Positions 1 to 10,486 of a stretch of 64,000 nt of DNA are shown here, piece by piece. This DNA comes from Sipunculus nudus (taxonomy: Eukaryota > Annelida > Sipuncula > Golfingiida > Sipunculidae). The translations under genes were made by a program, and so were the position numbers. The stretch spans positions 50,199,340 to 50,263,339 of the forward strand of contig CM049322.1 of assembly GCA_026874595.1 (NCBI GenBank), given 5' to 3'. The first letter of the stretch is position 1. Each line of letters starts with the position of its first letter. The notes below the pieces were generated by a model. The model saw only the letters and a list, made by a program, of their open reading frames with translations. It had not been told where the DNA came from and made no database searches.

Positions 1-379
1 GGAGCCAACTGCCCAACAATTAGTGTCTGGATGATAATTACAGCTTGGACTGATATTTGGATTTCAAATTTGACATATATATGTCCCCTTAAAAATATCA
101 AGAACCCTACTGATTTTTGGGGTCATGAGGTAAAAGGTCAAGGTCACAGGACCCATATTTATAAAAAAATTGGGGATGCATGTTAAGCCCAACTTTTCAT
201 CTGAGTCCTTTCATCATTCACATATAGATCACCTGCCCTTTGGTAATGTCCAATGAGGGTGATGACGTTATTTGACAAGCTAGGTTCCTTGAAAAAGCAA
301 CATAAAAAATGAGATATCTGTGATAGGTTAATATATTGGTTTATTTGGATGGGCTGAAACAGAGTTTTCCATACTGTCA
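1..379. repeat. Diverged dispersed repeat, first copy of a roughly 330-bp unit
   Basis: The second half (about 190-375) resembles two later blocks at 1510-1820 and 1830-2160. All share a stretch like cccatgaggatgatgac, then a lysine-like aacataaaaaatgag stretch, then an acagttttgcatac-like end. The first half contains an extended nuclear-receptor-type half-site, TCAAGGTCA, at 138-146. No gene is visible here. The repeat calls are by eye and divergence is high. Confidence 0.5.
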
Positions 380-391
380 CACCAAGCCTAG

Positions 392-778
392 GCTGGGCAG
401 GTAGGCCACATTGCGGCCAGATGCCCAGCTGAGAAACCTCTGGTTAAGTCCAAGGGGAAAGATGGGAAGAAGGGGACCGGTAAAGGTTACTTCTCCCAGG
501 GGTTGGGAATCAAAAGTGTGACCAATCCATATGTGTATGAGGGTTCGGTAAATGAACGCCCAGGTAGTTTGCTGTGTGATACCAGTTGTACGCAGGCATT
601 GGTTGGGGCAGACATGGTCGACCAAGAGGCATATTTGGGCACAAAAGTTGCCATGGAATATGCAAATGGCCAGATTCCGGAGGTGCCTGTTGCCTTGGCA
701 CACATCGACAACCCTTTCTGTAAGAGTGGGTCTTATGTTAGTGTGCTAGAAAATCTCCCTGTGTGTGTTAATGGGTAA
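392..778 (+). pseudogene. Ty3-like retroelement relic: gag zinc knuckle plus aspartic protease
   Basis: One open frame reads from a partial CCHC zinc knuckle (GQVGHIAARCP, from the middle of the knuckle) through a lysine/glycine-rich linker into a retropepsin-like domain. The protease core reads LLCDTSCTQALVGADMV, followed by a hydrophobic region with EVPVA and a PV-V-NG end that matches the segment just before the usual second conserved motif of Ty3/gypsy proteases. The frame is closed upstream by TAG at 389-391, so the first cysteine pair of the knuckle is gone. It is closed downstream by TAA at 776-778. The active-site triad is DTS (578-586) rather than the usual DTG. No reverse transcriptase or integrase follows. 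This is a short decayed fragment. Family assignment comes from motif order and spacing recalled from the gypsy family, not from a search. Confidence 0.7.
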
Positions 779-1197
779 TGATTTGGATTTTAGAGTGAAG
801 TGCCAATGCTTACATGCCGTGATGAGGCTTCAGCATTAGGTAGAAAGGGAGTAACAAAAAAAAAACAAATGCAGACGGGCTTTTCCAGAGCATTTTCGGA
901 GTAGATTAATAACGTAATAATGTGTAAACTTTTGGGAGGTTTTGAAGCAAGTCTAAAATTTGGCAGAAAAGCAAATACTGAATAAGGTGTAATTTTTTGG
1001 GGGGAGCACAGAAGTTTTTATTATAGTTCTTAATTTTGCACAGTCTTAAGGTAGCCTATGAGAAAGCTGGTTACCAGCACTATGTGAATTGCTGTTCGTA
1101 GGCGTGTAGATATAGCAAATAATTTTCATGAAATTGAAACGAGTTTAAGTGAAAACAAATTATGGATGTGTCAATTAACTTGATTGTTGTGTTCTGC

Positions 1198-1198
<1 letters not shown>
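779..1198. other. No gene seen
   Basis: AT-rich sequence without recognisable coding, repeat or RNA features. Confidence 0.5.

Positions 1199-1284
<86 letters not shown>
1199..1284. repeat. (AT)n microsatellite
   Basis: An 86-bp alternating AT tract with one phase break near 1238. Open frames through it are repeat artefacts. Confidence 0.97.
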
Positions 1285-1286
<2 letters not shown>

Positions 1287-1509
1287 CTGGTATAAATATA
1301 GCAGGACTATGCAGGGTCAGGCAAATAGCACAAGAGAGAGAGGAGACAGATTGTAGGTGGCTGGAGAGGGCATATTGTGGATTCTGTATAATAAACCCTA
1401 TTTTATCACAACATCTTTGTCCCTTATCTGTGACACATACTGTTTCCATGTGGGTTCCACTGCCTCCAGATTAAGCAAAATCAGCTAACGTGAATAAGAA
1501 CACTAATAT

Positions 1510-2190
1510 TTTAAGAACATCTGAAGAAAGACAACCTTCAAACTTTATATCATCCAGCTGTTTGTCATTGAATTTGCGGTTTCCTTTCATGAATCATAAG
1601 TTTTTCAATACGAGGCTCTCTATTGTACCAGATGTCTGGCAGTAACTATTTAAATGTACCTTTTGGTCTTGTCCCATGAGGATGAAAATGTTATTTTGCC
1701 AGGTTAGTGCCTTTAAAAACAACCTAAAAAATGAGGTATCAGTGGTAGGGTAACAAAACAGTTATTTGTATGCACCAAAACACAGTTTTGCATACATTAA
1801 GTTTTCACACAGGTTCTGTCACCACCACTAGATTTAGCAAATTGGCTAAAGTGAACACACACACAAACATTTTTAGAATATCTGCAGATAATAACCTTCA
1901 AACTTTATATCATTCAGCTCTTTGTCTTTAAATTAACTAGTTAGGTTCTTTCATGAATCATAAATAGTTTTCCAATATGGAGTCTTTCCATTGTAGCAGA
2001 TGTATGGGGGTATCATGTTTTTCGGACCTTTGGGTCAAGTCCCATGTAGATGATGACTTTACTAGCAAGCCTATCGCTTTGGAAAATCAACATAAAGTAA
2101 TTATATATATATATATATATATCAGTAATATTGTTAATATGGTAACAAATCAGCTTATTTGTATACTATGTTTTCATGCAGGTTCCGGCC
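1510..2190. repeat. Two diverged tandem copies of a roughly 330-bp unit
   Basis: Blocks 1510-1820 and 1830-2160 align along their length. Both have accttcaaactttatatcat, then cagct-tttgtc, then tttcatgaatcataa, then an attgta-cagatgt stretch, then gtcccatg-gatga. The second copy carries a short (AT)n at about 2102-2122. A third relative lies at 190-375. No coding potential is visible. Confidence 0.65.
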
Positions 2191-2239
2191 AAGCTGCCCT
2201 GTTCTTTAACAGAGATCTACCTAGAGACCAGTCTTTCCA

Positions 2240-2660
2240 AAATCTAGCATATTTATTCTTTAAATTATGTAGTTGTGTGGAACAAAGACTTGTGGCACCA
2301 CCTGCAATCTTTTTATGCAGTCTGAATCTGGGTGTCTTTTAGGCAAGAGCTAGTATCTCAGGAGTGGTTCAATGTACTGAGCTGAAATATTGGATGTACA
2401 TAGATCTTTGATCTCTCCATCTAGCAATAGAGACTGGTGGTGTCACCTACAAATTTTTTGTTGTCTGGTGTTCATCTGTTGGTTTGCCATCTGTTCATCT
2501 TTGTGGTTGTTCAATGTATTGGGCTGAAATAGTGCATGCCTATAGGTCTCTGCTACCTACCCAAGTACATTTTCTGCTGGAGACTGGTGTTGCCACCTAC
2601 AATCGTTTTCACATGGAGTTGCTCTGTACATTGGCTTTGGGAAAAATTATAGTTCATATC
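2240..2660. repeat. Diverged repeats of the GGTGG-N-CCACC family
   Basis: Three partial units each contain a version of the near-palindrome GGTGGCGCCACC (around 2290, 2437 and 2587), followed by a t-ca-ctacaat stretch and a catctgttcatct-like segment. This is the same vocabulary as the large satellite at 27.66-29.86 kb, but much more diverged. Confidence 0.5.
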
Positions 2661-3009
2661 TCAGGTTCTCTGAATTGTATAAGAACAGACCAAGATCAGT
2701 TTTTTGGTAGAGTCCTAGAAAACTGAAGTTTGTCTTTTGGCTAGGTAAGCCTATATCATACTGAAGGCTGCAGTAGTCTTCTTCTGCAAAACTGATATTT
2801 TAACTTTTGTTAATTTGAACCAAGTTTACTTATATGCTTTTTAGCAGTATTCATGGACATATTGCAATTAAGTGTGAGGTATTTTGGTAACAATTAAGTG
2901 TGAGATACTTTGGTAAACAACGATTCTGGATTTATTGTAGTTACAGACTGTGCAGTGGTGGTATATACGCAGAGCTGTAGAGGCAACTATTTATGTCCAA
3001 ATCAGTGTT

Positions 3010-3765
3010 GAAATCCATGAAAACAATATATCTGTATTCTGTTTTTGCTTTTAATATACATCTGTTATTATTCTATACATTTTTAAAGAAAATCATATGA
3101 ATATTAAAGCAAGGTAAAGGCAATTTAGCCAAAGTACAGTATGTATTAACAGATTAGACAACAGGCATAGATTTTCTGTATCTCTAAATAGCTTGGCAGA
3201 GGGCGAACTGTTTTAGATTTGGCAACAGGCTAAGTTTTATAACGGCATCTACTTATAGCTTTTCCAGACTGCAACTGTATCAGATTAAGCAACAGGTCAA
3301 GTGTTCACTCAGTGCAGCAGCTCACATTTGAAATTGAGGTTTTTATGGTGCGATCTGCATCGAACTTGTTTTTTATTGGCAAAAACCTCATAATTTCAGC
3401 CTGTTTCAGCTTAAATATGATTTTTAATGAAACTCAAGCTGTATAAAATGAATAAAATATATCTTTATTCTGATATTGTTTTCAAAAGGGCTGTGTTATT
3501 ATTCTAAACATTTTGATGAAAAAAATCAGTATGAATATGCGACTCGAAAAAGGCATTGTAGGTTAAGCTTTTTAGTTTGCATAAACAAATTTGGCAACAG
3601 GCAAACATTTTATTTGTTTCTATATATATTTGCAGACTGCCAACTATTTCAGAATTTGCTACAGGCCAAGTTTTAGTCTTGATCTATTTTAAGCTTTAGC
3701 AGACTGCCAGCTGAGGCAGATTTAGCAACATGTCAAGAATTCACTCAGTTCAGTGGCTGTAGCTG
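3010..3765. repeat. Tandem duplication, unit about 430 bp
   Basis: Segment 3010-3330 aligns with 3430-3765. Shared stretches are atatatct-tattctg, then ctgttattattcta-acatttt, then ttggcaacaggc-aa, then cagactgc-a-ct and finally a caagt/caaga-ttcactcagt end. No reading frame is shared. Local duplication of non-coding DNA is inferred. Confidence 0.6.
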
Positions 3766-4152
3766 GCAATGACTTCACTTGACCTTAGACAAGTACAGGT
3801 AAACTCCTGGCTCAGCTTTGACAGCTGAGTGCACCTGACTTGAGAGAAGTTTGATTCATCTGCCTGAAATTTTGTCGTATCCTTGCATATTTGATGGCTT
3901 TCTAGTCCAAAAGACTGATATTGCTACCTACTACATTAAATTTTAACAAATATTTTAATAACTATAATTTTTTTTTCAAATTAGTTCTGCCAGACAAGTT
4001 TTCAATGTTTACAAACCGTTGAGTTGTCATGGGTGATGCCAGGGGTTAGCTTAATTGTTCTCTGACACTGGCCATATCGAGCAGAAACAGGCGCAAATTC
4101 ATCAAAATTCACAATTTTATGTTAAAACATCTCTGTAACTCCTTATTGTCAT

Positions 4153-4219
<67 letters not shown>
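4153..4219. repeat. (AT)n microsatellite
   Basis: About 67 bp of alternating AT with one interruption. Confidence 0.95.
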
Positions 4220-4221
<2 letters not shown>

Positions 4222-4960
4222 ATAAAATTAATACTGTTTGAAATCTGGTGTGGCAGAAGTGCCAGTTCTGCATGTATAATACTACATACAAATCAAGTTG
4301 TGCAAATTGTGCACATGAATGATAAGCCGGGGAAGTTCAGATCTCAAAAGTAATGCACATCGAATCTGAAAAAGCCCCTCGAATTCTCCAGTTGTGCAAA
4401 TGGGATTTTCCTGGTTTGAACGTGATTGGAAAGCTTTCTACTAAAGTCACTAGGAAACTCGAAAATACAATTTGCACATCTTGATTGGAATGCAGCATAA
4501 ACAGCACACTTTCTTGGTTAAATGTCCAACAAAGCAACATTATCCAAGGTGTGCAGAGCTTACTTCTCCGTGCCATCATATCAAACTTACCACCTGAAAG
4601 CCCTTTTTTATTAATGATAACGGTTATGATATGAACCATCAGATCATGGTCAGGTCCCTAATTTGACCATTAAGCTCCTTAGAAACGGACAATACAAAAG
4701 CCCCTAAAAATTAGACATGGTAAAACCCCTAAGCGACATTCATTGGTAATTCATTGTTAGCCCCTAGGGAACGGACATCTCGTAAGCCCCTAATTCTGAA
4801 AGCCCTTAAATCATAAACATTGGTATTGCCGTCTGGATGTCCGTCCGTAAGACTGGCACATTTTAAGACCTGGCACGGTTTAAGACCTTCTCCTGAGCTG
4901 GATTCACACCACCTTGGCAAAGTTTTACTAGTTGATTCATCACAATGTTTGTTTTATTTT
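4220..4960. other. Presumed intronic or intergenic sequence with degenerate AGCCCCTAA repeats
   Basis: Between about 4370 and 4810 the motif (a)agcccctaa recurs in several variants (e.g. near 4372, 4699, 4725, 4760, 4787), alternating with cggaca. This looks like a short decayed minisatellite. No exon is seen before the acceptor-like tract ending at 4962. Confidence 0.4.
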
Positions 4961-4962
4961 AG

Positions 4963-5059
4963 GGAGCCATGTCGTGACTTTACACCACTGGTGGAGGCAG
5001 CAGCGGAGTGCCATGAGATTATAGTCCAGTGTCTATTACAAGAAGGAAGTCAGTTATAG
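4963..5059 (+). CDS. ANKS3: ANKS3-like ankyrin repeat exon (partial, probably disrupted)
   Basis: A pyrimidine-rich tract ending in tttattttag precedes an open block that reads REPCRDFTPLVEAAAECH and continues EIIVQCLLQ. This is a classic ankyrin repeat: TPL at the first helix, EAAA, then the second helix. From recalled family sequence it closely matches the last-but-one ankyrin repeat of vertebrate ANKS3, including the REP lead-in and HEIIVQ. ANKS3 is an ankyrin/SAM-domain adaptor of cilia-associated complexes. The acceptor phase (one base completing a codon) is consistent with an internal exon. The frame runs into TAG at 5057-5059 with no donor in the first copy, and the 35-bp minisatellite grows directly from this coding sequence. 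Either a downstream donor and a frame repair exist in the real transcript, or this copy is dead. Upstream ankyrin exons are not seen in the window. Confidence 0.6.
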
Positions 5060-5447
5060 TCCAGTGTCTGTTACAACTTGTAAGTCAGTTATAGTCCAGT
5101 GTCTGTTACAACTTGTAAGTCAGATATAGTCCAGTGTCTGTTACAACATGTAAGTCAGATATAGTCCAGTGTCTGTTACAACATGAAAGTCGGTTATAGT
5201 CCAGTGTCTGTTTCAACATGTTAGTCAGTTATAGTCTAGTGTCTGTTACAACATGTAATTCAGTTATAGTCCAGTGTCTGTTACAATATGTAATTCAGTT
5301 AAAGTCCAGTGTCTGTTACAACATGTACGTCAGTTATAGTCCAGTGTCTGTTACGACATGAAAGAAGGTTATGGTCCAGTGTTTGTTGCAACATGTAAGT
5401 CAGTAGATACCAGAGGGCATGTGATTTTAGTCCAGAGTCTGTTACTT
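5021..5447 (+). repeat. 35-bp minisatellite derived from the ankyrin exon, 11 copies plus a remnant
   Basis: Units start at 5021, 5056, 5091, 5126, 5161, 5196, 5231, 5266, 5301, 5336 and 5371, exactly 35 bp apart. Each has the core atagtccagtgtctgttaca. The first unit is the ankyrin coding sequence itself (the EIIVQCLLQ segment). Four units (5056, 5091, 5126, 5371) end in an exact GTAAGT 5' splice-site hexamer, and others carry one-base variants of it. A diverged last block at 5408-5447 (gggcatgtgattttagtccag) again resembles the ankyrin helix, reading RGHVILVQSLL in one frame. The array is therefore bracketed by ankyrin-like sequence on both sides. Confidence 0.93.
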
Positions 5448-6125
5448 GTGTGTGTGGCCTATTCTTAAGGTTTTGTACACATATTATTCAATATAATTGA
5501 GTAATGGATAGATCATGATTATAAAACCCTATATAGACTTTTAAAATTGAAACGTTGAAAGTTTAACATAAGCAGGTGCAAAATTGTGCCTGTTTATCAC
5601 ACTATCAGGTCAGTTTTCCTTTTCACAAAAGTTTACATAGCAAAAAATCCCAGCTCACAGTCTCAGTACCTCACATATGACGTTTGGCTGGTCAACATCT
5701 TGTTATGGCCATGCGTGTTGCTAAACACAGTCCATGTATGTCTGTTTACAATAACAAGGCCACATGACTGGAAGTTTGATTGTGTATCAAACACGAGATG
5801 TATTTGCCAGCTAGAACATGTTTTGCATTTTTTGGGCTGTCAGTCAGAGCATCTCCTGATTGACACATGTTTTGGTTCCGCAATGCATATGACCACTCCA
5901 CTGTTTTTAACACTCTTTTACAAGATTAAGCAAACGGTTTTAAGGCAATATTTTGGCAGGTATAGATTTGTTTGAAAGCAGAAAAGCTATTTCTCTATTT
6001 GTTAATTCAACGTGCTTTATAGGTGAAAGTGCCACTTTAACCTTCCGAATATGAAGCTGGCCATAGAACACATGTTTACATGCATATATTGTAAGGGTTA
6101 AGGTTGTGTATTTTATATTTTGTAA
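5448..6125. other. Presumed intron between the two ANKS3-like exons
   Basis: AT-rich, no recognisable gene or repeat. A long frame at 5586-5975 matches nothing I recognise and has no coding-like composition. Confidence 0.4.
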
Positions 6126-6126
6126 G

Positions 6127-6257
6127 GTGTTATGTGAATACCAGGTCATGTAGAGGAGACACGGCTCGCTCGTTGGCTCTGTATCACGGTCATACCATGA
6201 TCATCAGTCTGATCGACAACTACTGTCTTATGTCACGACAAATACGCAAAGAAACAG
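6127..6257 (+). CDS. ANKS3: ANKS3-like ankyrin repeat exon, second block
   Basis: One frame reads VNTRSCRGDTARSLALYHGH, then TMIISLIDNYCLMSRQIRKE, then TG. This follows the last ankyrin repeat of ANKS3 as recalled (V-x-A-R-x-x-x-G-A-T-A-R-x-L-A-x-x-Y-G-H, then a helix ending in L-M/I-D-x-Y). It is the natural continuation of the block at 4963. The block ends at aaacag|gtcagg, a usable donor. The best acceptor is tttgtaag just before 6127, though an alternative AG at 6152-6153 also exists. The phase joining the two blocks does not work cleanly with the visible donors. The gene may thus be disrupted, or the true splice sites may differ from those I picked. Confidence 0.6.
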
Positions 6258-6690
6258 GTCAGGCCTGATGGGTTTTCTGTATCTTTAGCTTTTTGTAAAC
6301 TTCATAAATATCAGTGGATATCATTCATATTGACTTTGACATCCTTTGCAGTAGGGGACCTTTCCAGAATCAAAAAATATCATTTTAATGAGCTAATTAA
6401 TGCCTAATAATGAACATAATAAACAGTGTTTCCTGTCACAAATAATAATGTTAAGATCAGCAAGGCATACCCATCTAAGGCGTTTCTCCTTTTATTATAC
6501 ACCCATGTAAGACTGAATGTATTATGATATACAATCCGTCTGTCCAGAAGTCCTTATGTCTGTCTGTTTACTATTATTGTCACTACAATTAAGCTATGTA
6601 CACATTCATACGGTTATCTGGCAACATCAACAGTGACTACTATGAAAAATGCCTTTTGAGTGTATTTAGACAACAGCTTTCTATCCAAAC
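6258..6690. other. No gene seen
   Basis: AT-rich sequence after the ankyrin block. I could not identify a further ANKS3 exon (linker or SAM domain) here or further downstream. Confidence 0.4.
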
Positions 6691-6694
6691 CTTT

Positions 6695-7960
6695 TTAGCT
6701 CAGTCACTTGAGCTATAGCTATCACTCTTTGTCCATATGTCCACCCGGTTATCGGGCCATCCGATTGTTCAGCCGGCCATTAAGAGGGAACAAATCGTAA
6801 CTGTTAGCCTAGAAATTTCTTACATCCAGGGAGGTCCTAGGCAAATCTCCTTTGAAACCTGAAATTAGGTGATGGTGACCTATATTTTGTGACATACGGG
6901 CAGAAAACATGATTTTGAGCACCCAAAGAGTCAGACGGGACACAAATTGAATACATTAGGAATAGAATCCTCTAACGTAAATTCATGGAGGTCCTAGGCA
7001 GGTGTCCTTGGAAAATTGAAATTAAGTCACTGTGACCTATATTCTACCACCTATAGGAAAAATATATCATATCTATCTATTAAACCTAGAAACATGTAAC
7101 TTTACATCCATGGAGGTCCCAGGCAACTCTCCTTAGGCACCTGAACTAAATTCACGGTGACCTATATTTTGAGACCTACATGCCGAAAATATATGATTTT
7201 GAGCACCCTTTATGGTCAAACGGGGGACAAAGTGTATCAATAAGGCCTAGAATCAGTAAACATACCATCCATGGAGGTCATAGGGAAATGTCCTTGGAAA
7301 CCTGAAATTATGTCACTGTGACCTATGAACACCCTGAATGCCAGGTGGACACAAATCGTATCTGTTAGGCCTAGAATCTTCTAATGCAAAATCCTGGCAG
7401 GTTCTAAGCATAAGGTCTAAATAAGGTCATGGTGACCTATGATCTTGAGCACACAGACAGTCACACGGAGCACAAATTTTATGTATTAGGCCTAGAATCT
7501 TCTAATGTGACACTCTGAGATGTCCGGGTAAATGTCCTTGAAAACCTGAAATTAGGTCACAGTGCCTATATTTTGCGACCTGTAGGAAAAGATGTCATAT
7601 AAGCACCCAGACAGTCAGGCTGGGCGCAATTGTATCCATTAGACCTAGAATCTTCTAACATAAAATTCAAGGATATCCTAGGTAAATGTCCTTGGAAACA
7701 TGAAATTAGGTCACCTAGAGCTATATTCTGTGACATATGGGCTAAAAAAATGAATTTGAGCACCAAGACAGACAGAGGGGAAACAAATTGCATACATTAG
7801 GGCTAGAATTCTCTTTCGTAACATCCTGGAAGATCTTGGCAAATCCCACTTCAGACGAAGCAGTTCAAATTACCAGAGGTCAAAGTTCAAGGTGGGTCAA
7901 GGTCAAAGAATAGAGGTAAACCTTTTTTGAAAGAATGGAAGTTCAAGAATTGGTCATGTT
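6695..7960. repeat. Degenerate tandem repeat family, about 8 units of 110-160 bp
   Basis: The block opens with a ttttagctcag-cacttgagctatagc lead-in. Units then repeat in the order: taggcctagaatcttctaa, catggaggtcctaggcaaat, gtccttggaaacctgaaatt, aggtcac-gtgacctatatttt and gagcaccc-gacagtcag. Unit landmarks fall near 6829, 6985, 7114, 7274, 7388, 7512, 7672 and 7830. Relatives with the same lead-in and order lie at 30296-30540, 31372-31640 and 47110-47520. The end carries a TCAAGGTCA half-site at 7897-7905. Confidence 0.75.
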
Positions 7961-8394
7961 TATCAACGCATTCAATGATGTTATAATATACATGTTTTCC
8001 TAAAAACCCAAGTAGCCTGGCAAATTTAAATGTGTCATTTGCATTCAAATAAATGTATGTATGCCTATTATCAATATTATGCTTAAGATAGCAACATTAA
8101 GTATTTATTGGATTGTACATTTCCTTATGATCAAATATATTTCCTGTGGTCAATATTATCAGGACCAATAATTCAAGACAACCCCACAGGAGCAAAAGGA
8201 GCCCCTGCTGAGTTTGTTCCATGTGAGATGGTTAGTTTTAGTGCTCAAAGGTGCTTAGTCTGATAATTGATGTGCGTCAACTAGAGAAAAAGCTTCATCA
8301 AATTCCTTTAGAAAATAAACTGTAAATAATAGAAACCACTCTTAACATAGACATGCGCATTATAATAGAGAATTGCCAAATATCAATGCGAATC

Positions 8395-8900
8395 CAGGCC
8401 AATTATATATTTAATAAGGTCACAGGTCAAAAGGCTACGAGGTGGTGTCACTACGATAACTTATAAGGAATATAATGGATTTTAATAGTTCTCAAAAGAG
8501 ATGTTAATCAGTAAAATATCTCGCCTAAGTTTTTTTTTCAGCAAAACCAATGCATATTTAATGAGGTCAGAGGTCAGCACACTTTTGAGGCACCATGGTG
8601 ACTTACCAAAAATCCTAATTCTAAGGAATATCATAAAATAATATAATATATTTACCAATAGAACTTCTCATCTCAGTAAAATTCTCATCACAATTCGTAC
8701 ATATTTATTGAGGTCAGATGTCACAAGACTGGCATATTATGCACGTTAATGGTGCTTTCATGGTTGTATTATTATTGTAATTCTTGGTATCTGTGCCATT
8801 ACGATCCTTCCTCTGCCTGAACGTGCGTATGTCACATTTGGTTAAGCACATACGTTCTTGGGACATCCTGTGACCCATCAACCCAGAGGATGAGACAACT
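8395..8900. repeat. Dispersed repeat, related to 42540-42900
   Basis: Shared order with the later copy: attta-t-aggtcacaggtca, then ggtgtc-c-cgataactta, then aaggattttgat/aatggatttta, then atatctcgcctaagtt, then aggcacc-tggtgacttac, then gaggtcagatgtcac, then tattatgcacgtta. A strong donor-like GAGAG|GTAAGG sits at about 8921-8926, but no convincing exon precedes it. Confidence 0.65.
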
Positions 8901-8959
8901 CGACTGTTCAAGATGGAGAGGTAAGGATAACTACCAAAACACAAGCAATTATGTAGTCA

Positions 8960-9260
8960 AGACCAGTCAATCTTTACCCAGACTGAGACCAAGAATGAGA
9001 CCATTCAAAGATTTGGACGAAGCCTGAGACAAAGATTGAAAAATAGGATCCAAGACAGAGACCACGACTGAGATCAAGGGAATATTTGGGGCTCAGACCA
9101 AGACTGAGAACATTGTATTAAGACTCGGAAATTATAACTGACGACACAAGATCGAAGACCAAGATTGAGACCAAGAGATTGCGGACTGAGACCAAGACGG
9201 AGACCAAGGTTTGGGGAATGAGACCAAGATTAAGACCAAGAGAGAAACCACAGGATCTGA
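8960..9260. repeat. Degenerate 12-mer repeat (gagaccaagact)n
   Basis: Variants of gagaccaagact recur throughout with substitutions and small indels. Translations give runs such as RLRPRLRPR, which are products of the repeat rather than a protein. Confidence 0.75.
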
Positions 9261-9350
9261 AGGAAATACCCAGACTGATATCATTGGATATAAGACTGAA
9301 ACTATATTTTTACCTCATTGTCCTCTTCACTATTATATCAGAGTCATTAT

Positions 9351-9919
9351 GCAAACAGACACTAAAAATAAATAGTCATTAAAAACAGAACTGACAATAA
9401 CCAGTCATTAGAAACAGACACTGACAATAACAAGTCATTATAAACAAACATTGACAATGACTAGTTAATACAGACATACCGTTGCAACATCCAGTCAGTA
9501 TAGAGAGACACTGACAGTAACCAGTCTGTACAAACAGTGACTAACAATAACCAGTCGGTACAAACACACACTGACAATAACCAGTCAGTACAGGCAGACA
9601 CTGATAATAACCTGTCAGTACAAACATACACTGACAATATCCAATCAGTACAGACAGACACTGATAATACCCAGTCCATACAAACAGACACAGACAATAA
9701 CCTGTCAGTACAGAGAGACTTTGACAATAACCAGTCAGTACAAACAGACACTTACGATATCCAGTGAGTGCAGACAGACACTCACAATATTCAGTCAGTG
9801 CAGAATGACACTGACAATGACCGGTCAGTAGAGGCAAACACTGACAATAACCAGTCAGTACAGACAGACACTGATAATTTCCATTCAGTACAAACAGACA
9901 CCGACAATAACCAGTCAGG
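9351..9919. repeat. 30-bp minisatellite, left arm (about 19 units)
   Basis: Each unit has the order cagacactgacaataac, then cagtcagtac, then aaa (or aga). Because 30 is divisible by three, the array stays open in several frames and yields decapeptide repeats such as TDTDNNQSVQ on the plus strand and SVCTDWLLSV on the minus strand. There is no start context, splice site or flanking coding sequence to suggest translation. The array stops abruptly at the insertion beginning at 9920 and resumes at about 11481. Confidence 0.95.
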
Positions 9920-10017
9920 CAGGGGCGTAGCCGCAGGGGGGGGGGGGGGGCGCAGGGGGCAAGGCCCCGCACCCCCCGGTCGCATCCAGTCCTTTTGGAA
10001 TTTCATTTAATCTTATA

Positions 10018-10018
<1 letters not shown>

Positions 10019-10066
<48 letters not shown>
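10019..10066. repeat. (AT)n microsatellite
   Basis: Pure alternating AT, ending in gtac. Confidence 0.96.
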
Positions 10067-10071
<5 letters not shown>

Positions 10072-10140
10072 ATTGTTCTTTCTAGGCTGTTTGCAACGCA
10101 ATGAACGCTAAATGCTCTATGATATAACCAGAGCGTATCA

Positions 10141-10486
10141 ATATATATATCAAGTGTAAGGAATCAAACGATTGTAAGCATCGTGTTGACTAATTAGTTT
10201 CGTACCGTTAACAAAACAAAAACATGGCCACGCTTAACCAACGCAATGAACTTGTAACAAGTTGTAGACATGCTAACAAAATCCTCTGACGTAAACTCAA
10301 CACAAAGAGTAATCCAAATAAGGCACGTTGTACAAATCCACGTTGTAATAACTACAAACACGCTCAAGTGAACAACCAGTTGTTCAATGTACAACCCCTC
10401 CAGTCATACCGTTCTGAAGAGTGCCGTACAACGGTACGAAACTAATTAGTCAACACGATGCTTACAATCGTTTGATTCCTTACACT

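Noticed and set aside
5021-5447. CRISPR-like array of 35-bp repeats
   Set aside because: Repeats are directly adjacent with no spacers, and they derive from the neighbouring ankyrin exon.
8160-8240. Possible ANKS3 downstream exon (reading DNPTGAKGAPAEFVPCE)
   Set aside because: No resemblance to the region expected after the ankyrin repeats, and no good donor at its end.
8860-8926. Possible exon ending in GAGAG|GTAAGG (reading PEDETTRLFKMER)
   Set aside because: A good donor-like site, but it has no convincing acceptor, no family match, and sits at the edge of a dispersed repeat.
9461-9972. Overlapping long frames on both strands with decapeptide repeats
   Set aside because: They are products of a 30-bp tandem repeat whose length is divisible by three. 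No start context, splice sites or non-repeat coding sequence accompany them.
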